Of a stretch of DNA of 64,000 nt, positions 32,937-42,357 are shown one piece after another. Origin of the DNA: Dietzia natronolimnaea (GTDB lineage Bacteria > Actinomycetota > Actinomycetes > Mycobacteriales > Mycobacteriaceae); assembly GCF_039525805.1 (NCBI RefSeq), contig NZ_BAAAHZ010000013.1. One strand, written 5' to 3'. Each line of letters opens with the position of its first letter. Position 1 is the stretch's first letter. The notes beneath the pieces were generated by a model. The model did not search any database. It was given only the letters and a program-made list of their open reading frames with translations, and was not told where the DNA came from. Made by a program: the position numbers and the translations under genes.

Positions 32937-34168
32937 GGGGCCCGTTCTCGGGTAGCCGGACCGCGCAGCCGCGAACACCGCTACCCGCCGATGTGTGGGT
33001 ACTGGTCGCGGCGGCCTTCGCCGTCGCGATCGGCTACGGTCTCGTCGCACCCGTCCTCCCGCAGTACGCCCGGAGTTTCGACGTCTCCGTGACCGCCGCG
33101 TCGGTGGTCGTGAGCGCGTTCGCGTTCTTCCGCCTGGTGTTCGCTCCCGCCGGCGGGTTCCTCGTGGACCGTCTGGGCGAACGCTGGGTCTACATGTCGG
33201 GCCTGCTCATCGTGGTGGTGTCGACCCTGGCGACGGGCGTCGCCCAGACCTACTGGCAGCTGCTGGTGTTCCGGGGACTCGGTGGACTCGGGTCGACGAT
33301 GTTCACCATCTCGGCGATGGCGTTGCTCACCCGCCTCTCGCCACCCGGAGCCAGAGGACGGATCGCCGGGCTCTACGCCACCGCCTTCCTCATCGGCAAC
33401 ATCGGCGGGCCGGTCCTCGGCGGGTTGCTCGCCGGCTTCGGGATGCGGGTGCCGTTCTTCGTCTACTCCTTCACCCTGCTCGTCGCGACCGGAGTGGTGG
33501 CGGTGTTCCTCCGGGGAGGCCGCCGGCCCTCGGCGGACGACGGGACGGAGGAACAGGAGGCGCTGCCGGTGCGCGAGGCACTCCGCCACAGCGGGTACCG
33601 CGCCGCGCTCGTGTCGAGTTTCGTCAACGGATGGAGTTCCTTCGGCGTACGGGTGGCCATCGTCCCGCTCTTCGCCGCCGCGAACTTCGACGCCGGCGCG
33701 GGGATCGCCGGCACCGCGCTCGCCTCCTTCGCGGTGGGCACCGCCGCCGTCATCTCGGTGGCCGGGTGGTTGTCCGACCGGTACGGACGACGGCCGCTGG
33801 TGATCGGTGGCCTCCTGGTGTCCGGGGTGTCCACACTCGTGCTGGGCTGGTGCGATACCGTTCCGCTCCTCGTGGCCGCCTCGGTGGTGGCGGGCATGGG
33901 GGCGGGGGTGCTCAACCCGGCACAACAGGCCTCGGTCGCGGATGTGATCGGAGCGGATCGCGCGGGCGGGAAGGTGCTCGCGACCTTCCAGATGGCCAGC
34001 GACTCCGGTGCGATCCTCGGCCCGGTGCTGGTGGGTCTCGTCGTGGACCTGTTCGGCTACACCGCCGGATTCGCACTCTCCGGAGGTCTGCTGCTGGCCG
34101 CGGTCGTCCCGTGGCTCGTCGCCAGAGAGACCCACGAGCACCTGGTCCGGGGAACCACGGGGGAGTGA
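32933..34168 (+). CDS. MFS transporter
   Basis: 411 aa, 12 predicted membrane helices in two six-helix halves. Motif A occurs twice: GFLVDRLGERWVY after TM2 and GWLSDRYGRRPLV after TM8. The central cytosolic loop is short and acidic (about 190-205). This looks like a drug/metabolite:proton antiporter; the substrate is unknown, though its operon with a PLP amino-acid enzyme and a peptidase suggests an amino-acid-derived compound. GTG overlaps the M20 stop by 4 nt. Confidence 0.9.
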   Translation: MRGPFSGSRTAQPRTPLPADVWVLVAAAFAVAIGYGLVAPVLPQYARSFDVSVTAASVVVSAFAFFRLVFAPAGGFLVDRLGERWVYMSGLLIVVVSTLATGVAQTYWQLLVFRGLGGLGSTMFTISAMALLTRLSPPGARGRIAGLYATAFLIGNIGGPVLGGLLAGFGMRVPFFVYSFTLLVATGVVAVFLRGGRRPSADDGTEEQEALPVREALRHSGYRAALVSSFVNGWSSFGVRVAIVPLFAAANFDAGAGIAGTALASFAVGTAAVISVAGWLSDRYGRRPLVIGGLLVSGVSTLVLGWCDTVPLLVAASVVAGMGAGVLNPAQQASVADVIGADRAGGKVLATFQMASDSGAILGPVLVGLVVDLFGYTAGFALSGGLLLAAVVPWLVARETHEHLVRGTTGE

Positions 34169-34206
34169 CCTGCGCCGCCGTGTCGCGAACGGGGCCTCCG
34201 ACGCCG

Positions 34207-34212
34207 TAGCAT
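34207..34212 (+). promoter_or_regulatory. -10 hexamer of deaD
   Basis: TAGCAT; it contains the first candidate ATG (34211), so translation must begin at the next in-frame ATG (34223), 10 nt downstream. Confidence 0.55.
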
Positions 34213-34222
34213 GAGTCACCTC

Positions 34223-36439
<2,217 letters not shown>

Positions 36440-36468
36440 CCCGGCCTGGTCCCGACCCGGGCGGGTCC

Positions 36469-36513
36469 ACGCCGCTGCCCTCCCACCGTCACCGGCCGGG
36501 AGGGCAGCGGCGT
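36469..36513. terminator. Perfect 16-bp hairpin between convergent deaD and HNH gene
   Basis: ACGCCGCTGCCCTCCC (36469-36484) and its exact complement (36498-36513) around a 13-nt loop. It overlaps the last codons of the HNH gene and lies 30 bp past the deaD stop, so it can terminate both. Confidence 0.8.
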
Positions 36514-37250
36514 ACCGCCTCCTGAAGTACCTCCAGGTCGCCCTGGGTCACCGGAAGGCCGTACGAGACGGCCGCGGTGAGGTATCGGGCCGCGTAGAAG
36601 CAGTGCCTGCCGGGGTCCGGGGGGATCCACTCCTCCGGCGTCAGGTCGCTCTTCCTGCTGTTCACGGACCCGGTCACCGCGAGGAGGTTGCGGTCGACGT
36701 CGTTGGCGAACGCGGCGCGCCGCTCGGCTGACCAACTCCACGCTCCGAGGTCCCATGCCGCGGAGAGGGGGAACACGTGATCCACGTGGATCCCCCGGAG
36801 ACCGGAGGCCCCGACATCGACCACCCGGCCGGTGTAGGGATCCACCAGGATCCCGCCGTCGACGGAGCACCCCGACGCGGCTTCCGGCGTGGCCCCCCGG
36901 AGGTCTCTGGCCAGCACGTCGTGGCGCGTCGAGCAGCCGTTCCCCGAACCCGGTGCTCCCGTCGCGTCGCTCCAGGCCGGACCGAACACGCACGCCGACG
37001 CCCCGGAACACGCCCGCTCGTACCCGGGCACCGTGACCCGCTCGGGGACCACGTCGACCTGTTCGAGCAGGGGCTCGACGAGGTCCCGTCCGGGGCTGCC
37101 GGGGGCCGAGGCGCGCGGGTCGCCCCACCACATCACGCCGCAGATCGCCGCCACGATCGCCAGCGTGAGGCCGAGTGCCCTGGGGCCGACCGGGGGGACG
37201 ACCCGCCCGGATGCCCCGGGTCGGGGTCCGGCGGGCACGTGGTCGGTCAC
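36489..37250 (-). CDS. Membrane-anchored or secreted HNH (DUF1524/GmrSD-like) nuclease
   Basis: 253 aa. A membrane helix at about 24-42 puts the rest outside the cell. The core GIHVDHVFPLSAAWDLGAW (His155-x2-His158 and the HVFP motif) with NLLAVTGSVNSRKSD (Asn189, Asn198, Lys200) matches the DUF1524/HNH family found in secreted actinobacterial nucleases and in the GmrD half of type IV restriction enzymes. Extracellular cysteines may form disulfides. It probably cleaves DNA outside the cell. The GTG at 37250 is 6 nt from CATAAT. Confidence 0.85.
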   Translation of the reverse strand: MTDHVPAGPRPGASGRVVPPVGPRALGLTLAIVAAICGVMWWGDPRASAPGSPGRDLVEPLLEQVDVVPERVTVPGYERACSGASACVFGPAWSDATGAPGSGNGCSTRHDVLARDLRGATPEAASGCSVDGGILVDPYTGRVVDVGASGLRGIHVDHVFPLSAAWDLGAWSWSAERRAAFANDVDRNLLAVTGSVNSRKSDLTPEEWIPPDPGRHCFYAARYLTAAVSYGLPVTQGDLEVLQEAVRRCPPGR

Positions 37251-37256
37251 GGGGCG

Positions 37257-37262
37257 ATTATG
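37257..37262 (-). promoter_or_regulatory. -10-like hexamer of the HNH gene
   Basis: CATAAT on the minus strand, 6 nt before the GTG at 37250. Confidence 0.5.
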
Positions 37263-37421
37263 GGTGGCCCCACGCCCCCGGAGGCCGTCAGACGGTGGTC
37301 CCGGTCCCGGGCCTGTGGAGGAGCCGGGGGTGTGGGTAACCGGGGTGTGGAAGGGCCGTCGGGGCCCCGGCCCGGCACCGCACCGGAGTGCCGTGTCGGA
37401 CGGGCGTGCTTACATGTCGTC

Positions 37422-40340
37422 GTGACCCAGTCCGCCGATCCCCGTCTCCACGCCGTGTGGCAGTCCGGGGTCGTGGGGTTGTGGTGCGACACGGGTTTGC
37501 GTCGACCGCACTCGGTGGCGCCGGCTGCCGCGGTGACGGCCGTGGGCCGTGCCGGGGCCCCGGATGCGGTGGTGGAGTTCCTCTCCGGCTACAGGCTGTC
37601 CCACCGGATCGGCATCCGTGCCGTCGTGGACGGCAGGGCCAGATCGGCGACGGTGCCCGGGATCCGGATCTCCGTCGGCGCCGCGATCGACCTGTGTCGA
37701 CTCCTCGGGGCCGAGGACACGTGGGTCGGGTCGGGACTGCGGGCGTTCTCCGCCCTGTCCGCGGGTGTCGCGGCGCTCGTGGCCGCGGGCCACGTGGTCC
37801 CGTGTCTCACCCGCAGGGACGGGGCGTGGGAGGCGTCCTGGGATCTGGTCGCCTCACCGGTGATCGGGGCGTGGACCACCGAGAGCCTCCAGCGCAGCCA
37901 CGGGCTGGTCGCCACCCGCGAGGAGCTGGTCCGGCTGCTGTCCGAGCTGGCGGACCACCACGCCCGCACCGCGCTGGCACCCCTGGCGGCAGACCGCCAC
38001 AGTGATCTCGGTGACGCACTGGTCACCGGTGGTCAGGTGACCTCGGGCGGTCAGGGCCTGGCCGATGCCGTCCGGGAGTTCGGCCGGGCGGCCGCCGCGA
38101 AGGACGTCGAGGTGGTGTTCCGGGTGGTCGAACCCTCCGACGACGCCGAGGTGGACCGCGCCGCGATGCCTGGCCACGCCGTGGACGACGACCCGGCTGA
38201 CGACTCGCCGGGGGAGCGGTCCCGGGATCCCGGTGTGCTCTGGCGGCTGCAGGTGTTGGTCCGGACGGGCGCCGATTCGCTCCGCCCGTTCTCCGACCTC
38301 GACGACACCTCCTCCGTGGACAAACCGGTTCGCGACGTGGTCGACCGGGCCGTCCGTTCGTGGCCGCCGCTGACGCGGGCCACCCAGGCGGCCGGTGTTC
38401 CCGACCTGCTCCTGCCGACCGATCTCGTGGTCGACCTGGTCGACGAGGGGGTGGAGGCACTCCGGGGCCGCGGGGTCGAGGTCCTGCTGCCGAGGGCCTG
38501 GACCAGGATCAGGACAGCGGTCAGGCTGGCCGTCAAGGAGCCCGGGACCGAGTCGGTGGACTCGGGGCACCGGTTGGGCCTCGAACAGCTGGCGGACGTC
38601 GACTGGGCGTTGGTGGTCGACGACAACCCGTTGGACGCCACCGAGGCCCGGATGTTGCTCGACGCCGCGTCGGACCTGGTCAAGCTCCGCGGCCAGTGGG
38701 TCCGGGCGGACCCGGGTGCGCTCCGGCGGGCGGCCCGCTTCCTCGCCGCCAGGCGTGGCCAGCGGACGACCGCACCCGCTCTGGTCGGGGCGTTGATGTC
38801 CGAGGAGGCGGAGGGCGTCGAGGTCCGGTCGCCGGGCACCCTCGACTGGATCCCCTCGTCGTCGTCCCCGGTCGTGCTCCCGGACTGGTTCCGGGCCACC
38901 CTACGTCCGTACCAACTGGACGGTGTCAGGTGGCTCTCGGCGCTCTCCCGGGCCGATACCGGGGCGGTCCTGGCCGACGACATGGGTCTCGGCAAGACGA
39001 TGCAGGTGCTCGCGCTCACCGCGGTCGAACACGCGGCCGGGAGGTCCGGACCGACACTGGTGGTGGCGCCGCTCACCCTGGTCGCCACGTGGGCCCGCGA
39101 GGCGTCGACGTTCGCGCCGGACCTCCGGGTCCACGTCCATCACGGACAGGGTCGGGACCGAGGTGAGGGCGCGGCAGAGAGGATGGCGGACTCCGACCTC
39201 GTCCTGACCTCATACGGCACCGCAGCTCGTGACGTCGACCTGCTCACCGGGGTGAGGTGGCGGCGTCTGGTCGCGGACGAGGCGCAGACGGTCAAGAACC
39301 CGGCGACCGCGGTGTCCCGGGCGATCAGATCGATCCCCGCGCGGCACCGGATCGCGCTCACCGGGACCCCGGTGGAGAACAGGCTGGACGAACTACGGGC
39401 GGTGTTCGACTTCGCCAACCCGGGGCTGCTCGGGTCGGCCAGTACCTTCCGCGCCCGGTTCGCGGTCCCCATCGAATCGCACCGAGACGAGGCCGCGGCC
39501 ACCCGGCTGCGTGCCCTGGCGGCCCCGTTCGTCCTGCGCCGACTCAAGTCGGACCCGCTCGTGGCCGCGGATCTGCCGGCCAAGCAACACATCAGGGTCG
39601 ACTCACCACTGACCCGTGAACAGGCGACCCTGTACCAGGCGGTCGTCGAGGACATGATGGAGCAGGTCAAGGACTCCGAGGGTGCGGCCCGCAAGGGTGC
39701 GATCCTGTCCGGTCTCACCGCGCTCAAACAGGTGTGCAACCATCCTGCGCACTATCTCGGCGACGGGTCCTCGCTGCTGCGGGGTGGGCGACACCGGTCC
39801 GGAAAGCTCGCGGCACTGGACGAGGTCCTCACCGAGATCCTCGACGCGGGGGAGAAGGTCCTGTTGTTCACGCAGTACCGTGCCTTCGGAGATCTGATCA
39901 TCCCGCTGTTGGAGCGCCGGGCGGCGACCGGGGTCCCGTTCCTCCACGGCGGTGTCACCGCGGGTGGTCGGGCCTCGATGGTCGAGGAGTTCCAGAGCGC
40001 GGACGGCCCACCGCTGATGCTCGCCTCCCTCCGGGCGGGCGGGACCGGGCTCACGCTGACCGAGGCCAATCACGTGGTGCATCTGGACCGGTGGTGGAAT
40101 CCCGCGGTGGAGAACCAGGCGACGGATCGCGTCCACAGGATCGGGCAGACCCGGGTGGTCCAGGTGCGGACCCTCGTGGCGCCCGGGACGGTGGAGGACC
40201 GGATAGACGAGCTGCTCGAGTCCAAGCGCGAGCTGGCGGATCTGACGCTCGGCCCCCTCGCGGGTGTGCTCACCGAACTGACAGACGCCGATCTGGCCTC
40301 ACTCGTCGCGCTGACCGACGAGGGGACGGACGAGACGTGA
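37422..40340 (+). CDS. SNF2-family DNA helicase/translocase (HelZ-like)
   Basis: 972 aa. The N-terminal half (about 1-480) is an uncharacterised region seen in bacterial SNF2 proteins. The ATPase follows: LRPYQLDGVRWL, motif I DDMGLGKT, motif II ADEAQTVKN, motif III ALTGTPVEN, then the helicase C lobe with SLRAGGTGLTLTEAN and QATDRVHRIGQ. The motifs are complete, so it should translocate on DNA. M. tuberculosis HelZ (Rv2101) is the closest named protein. GTG at 37422; an in-frame start upstream has no support. It overlaps the SWIM gene by 4 nt. Confidence 0.93.
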   Translation: MTQSADPRLHAVWQSGVVGLWCDTGLRRPHSVAPAAAVTAVGRAGAPDAVVEFLSGYRLSHRIGIRAVVDGRARSATVPGIRISVGAAIDLCRLLGAEDTWVGSGLRAFSALSAGVAALVAAGHVVPCLTRRDGAWEASWDLVASPVIGAWTTESLQRSHGLVATREELVRLLSELADHHARTALAPLAADRHSDLGDALVTGGQVTSGGQGLADAVREFGRAAAAKDVEVVFRVVEPSDDAEVDRAAMPGHAVDDDPADDSPGERSRDPGVLWRLQVLVRTGADSLRPFSDLDDTSSVDKPVRDVVDRAVRSWPPLTRATQAAGVPDLLLPTDLVVDLVDEGVEALRGRGVEVLLPRAWTRIRTAVRLAVKEPGTESVDSGHRLGLEQLADVDWALVVDDNPLDATEARMLLDAASDLVKLRGQWVRADPGALRRAARFLAARRGQRTTAPALVGALMSEEAEGVEVRSPGTLDWIPSSSSPVVLPDWFRATLRPYQLDGVRWLSALSRADTGAVLADDMGLGKTMQVLALTAVEHAAGRSGPTLVVAPLTLVATWAREASTFAPDLRVHVHHGQGRDRGEGAAERMADSDLVLTSYGTAARDVDLLTGVRWRRLVADEAQTVKNPATAVSRAIRSIPARHRIALTGTPVENRLDELRAVFDFANPGLLGSASTFRARFAVPIESHRDEAAATRLRALAAPFVLRRLKSDPLVAADLPAKQHIRVDSPLTREQATLYQAVVEDMMEQVKDSEGAARKGAILSGLTALKQVCNHPAHYLGDGSSLLRGGRHRSGKLAALDEVLTEILDAGEKVLLFTQYRAFGDLIIPLLERRAATGVPFLHGGVTAGGRASMVEEFQSADGPPLMLASLRAGGTGLTLTEANHVVHLDRWWNPAVENQATDRVHRIGQTRVVQVRTLVAPGTVEDRIDELLESKRELADLTLGPLAGVLTELTDADLASLVALTDEGTDET

Positions 40341-41110
40341 GCGGGAGTGGCGGGATCCCCACCAGGTCCAAGGCGGGTCCGTTCGGGTCGCACATGTGGA
40401 GTCGGCGGTGGTCCTCGGACCTCGAGTCCGGCGTGAGCCGCGGCGAGGTGTTCCTCGGCCGCAAGGACGCGCGCAACGGCAGGGTGCTCTCCCTGGAGCA
40501 CTCCGGCCGCATCGTGCGGTGCGACGTCGACGGCAGTCAACCGGACCCGTTCTCCGTGGAGTTCGAGTTCGCCCCGCTCGACGCCACGGACACCGACGCG
40601 CTCCGCACGGCGCTCCGCCGCGAGGAGGGAGGAGTGCTGGGCGCGCTCTCCGGGGATTTCTCCGACACGGTCGGATTCCTCCTGCTCCCGGCGGTCCACG
40701 GCGCCACCCGGTACTCGTGCCGGTGCCCGGTCCAGCCGGGCCCGTGCCGACACGTGCTGTCCGCCGCCCACGTGCTCGTGGAGTGGTGGGACGCCACCCC
40801 GGAGGTGATGTTCGCACTCCGGGGACTGAGGGCCGAGACGCTGGGCGCCGTGCTGGGGGGGACCGCGGACGGGGACGTCGGCGCGGTCGCCTTCGACGTG
40901 GAGGAGAGCCTGTGGGGCCGGGATCCGCTTCTCCCCTCCGTCCCCACCACCGCCCCGGCGGGTCTGGAGGATCTCCTGGACGCACCGGTCACCAGGAGAC
41001 TCGCCGCGGCCGCGACCGGGGATCCACTCGAACAACTGCGGGTGGTGGCCGACCTGGAGGACTTCCTCGACGCGTTCAGCCGGTATCGGCCGGGGGATCA
41101 GCGCCCGTGA
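40337..41110 (+). CDS. SWIM zinc-finger protein
   Basis: 257 aa. The SWIM motif C-x-C-x6-C-x-H is Cys128, Cys130, Cys137 and His139 (CRCPVQPGPCRH), a zinc site that binds DNA or protein. The rest is beta-rich N-terminally and helical C-terminally without a named domain. In other actinobacteria a SWIM protein also accompanies a SNF2 helicase, so a helicase partner role is likely. GTG overlaps the SNF2 stop by 4 nt; the stop lies 60 nt before the chosen sbcD-like ATG. Confidence 0.9.
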   Translation: MSGSGGIPTRSKAGPFGSHMWSRRWSSDLESGVSRGEVFLGRKDARNGRVLSLEHSGRIVRCDVDGSQPDPFSVEFEFAPLDATDTDALRTALRREEGGVLGALSGDFSDTVGFLLLPAVHGATRYSCRCPVQPGPCRHVLSAAHVLVEWWDATPEVMFALRGLRAETLGAVLGGTADGDVGAVAFDVEESLWGRDPLLPSVPTTAPAGLEDLLDAPVTRRLAAAATGDPLEQLRVVADLEDFLDAFSRYRPGDQRP

Positions 41111-41157
41111 TCCACCCGGTCGGCGAATCCCGCCGCAGCACTGTCGGAGCCCCCACC

Positions 41158-41163
41158 TACGAT
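41158..41163 (+). promoter_or_regulatory. Internal -10 hexamer before the SbcD-like gene
   Basis: TACGAT ends 6 nt before the ATG at 41170. It suggests an internal leaderless promoter, so the SbcD/SbcC-like pair could be transcribed apart from the helicase. Confidence 0.55.
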
Positions 41164-41169
41164 GCGGCC

Positions 41170-42357
41170 ATGGACAGGCGACGGGACGGCGACACGATCC
41201 GATTCCTCCACTCGGCCGACTGGCAGCTGGGGATGACACGGCGATTCCTCGGGACCGAGTCACAGGCGGTGTACACGGCGGACCGGCTCGCCGCGGTGGC
41301 GTCGCTGGGGGACATCGCCCTCGAGCACGGCGCCGAGTTCGTCGTGGTCGCGGGCGACGCGTTCGAGGACAACGCCGTTCCCCGATCGGTCGTGCTCCGT
41401 GCCGCGGAGGTTCTCGCGGCCTTCCCGGTACCTGTACTGATCCTCCCCGGGAACCACGATCCGCTTGACGTGTCGTCGGTACTGAGGTGCCGGGACTTCT
41501 CCTCGGCCGTGGACGGCGGGGCCGTCACCGTCATCTGTGACTCCGAGCCCGTGGAGATACGCCCCGGGGTCGAGGTGGTGGGGGTCCCGTGGACCTCCAA
41601 GCGCCCGGATCCCGCCCGTCTCCCCGCGTTGCTCGCCGACCTGGGCCCGACCGACTCCCTGCGCATCCTCGTCGCGCACGGTGGCACCGACGAGGTCTAC
41701 GGCGGTGACTCGCCGTCCGTCGAGGCGATCCGCGTCGCGGAGCTCGAGAGCGCCGTCGGGTCGGGACACCTGGACTACGTGGCCCTCGGCGACAGGCACT
41801 CGGTCACCCGTGTCGGTGCCGGCGACAGGATCTGGTTCTCGGGAAGCCCCGAGACCACGGCGTTCGACGACGTCGAGAGGGCGTCCGGTCAGGCTCTGCT
41901 CGTCGAGCTCGGGACGCGGAGCCCCACCGGCGGCCGGGGTGACTGTGTGGTGACACCCGTCCGGACCGGACGGTGGTCCTTCCTCGCGATCACCGCGGAG
42001 ATCGAGACCGAGTCGGACCTCGACGCCCTCGCCGAGCGGATCGAGGCGATCGAGGACAAACCCAGGACGGTCCTCAAGCTGGGCCTCACCGGGACCGTCG
42101 GGGTAGCCCTGCGTGCGAGGATCGACGATCTCCTGGAGACGTGGGCGGAGCTGTTCGCGGCCGCATACCTGCGAGAGCGGCTCACCCACCTGGTGGTCCG
42201 CGCGGAGGATTCGGACTTCACCGACCTCGTGGACGGCTATGCCGGGCGCGCGGTTCAGGATCTCGTGGAGAAGGCGGCGTCGAACGGATCGGACTCGGAG
42301 GACGCCGGCAATGCGCTCAGTCTGCTGTACCGGCTCGTGGACGGAGGCCTGAGGTGA
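41170..42357 (+). CDS. SbcD/Mre11-like metallophosphoesterase (Rv1277-like)
   Basis: 395 aa. Calcineurin-like motifs are seen in order: LHSADWQLG, VVAGDAFEDN, LPGNHDP, VAHGG, ALGDRHS. In Mre11/SbcD the first motif is DxH and the last GHxH; here they read DWQ and GDRH, so two metal-ligand positions differ. The C-terminal part (about 260-395) is helical and may contact the ATPase. An alternative GTG at 41107 would overlap the SWIM stop (GTGA), but the -10 hexamer favours ATG 41170. It overlaps the SbcC-like gene by 4 nt. Confidence 0.88.
   Translation: MDRRRDGDTIRFLHSADWQLGMTRRFLGTESQAVYTADRLAAVASLGDIALEHGAEFVVVAGDAFEDNAVPRSVVLRAAEVLAAFPVPVLILPGNHDPLDVSSVLRCRDFSSAVDGGAVTVICDSEPVEIRPGVEVVGVPWTSKRPDPARLPALLADLGPTDSLRILVAHGGTDEVYGGDSPSVEAIRVAELESAVGSGHLDYVALGDRHSVTRVGAGDRIWFSGSPETTAFDDVERASGQALLVELGTRSPTGGRGDCVVTPVRTGRWSFLAITAEIETESDLDALAERIEAIEDKPRTVLKLGLTGTVGVALRARIDDLLETWAELFAAAYLRERLTHLVVRAEDSDFTDLVDGYAGRAVQDLVEKAASNGSDSEDAGNALSLLYRLVDGGLR

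Noticed and set aside
34211..34213. ATG 34211 as the deaD start
   Set aside because: It overlaps the TAGCAT -10 hexamer; the next in-frame ATG at 34223 fits.
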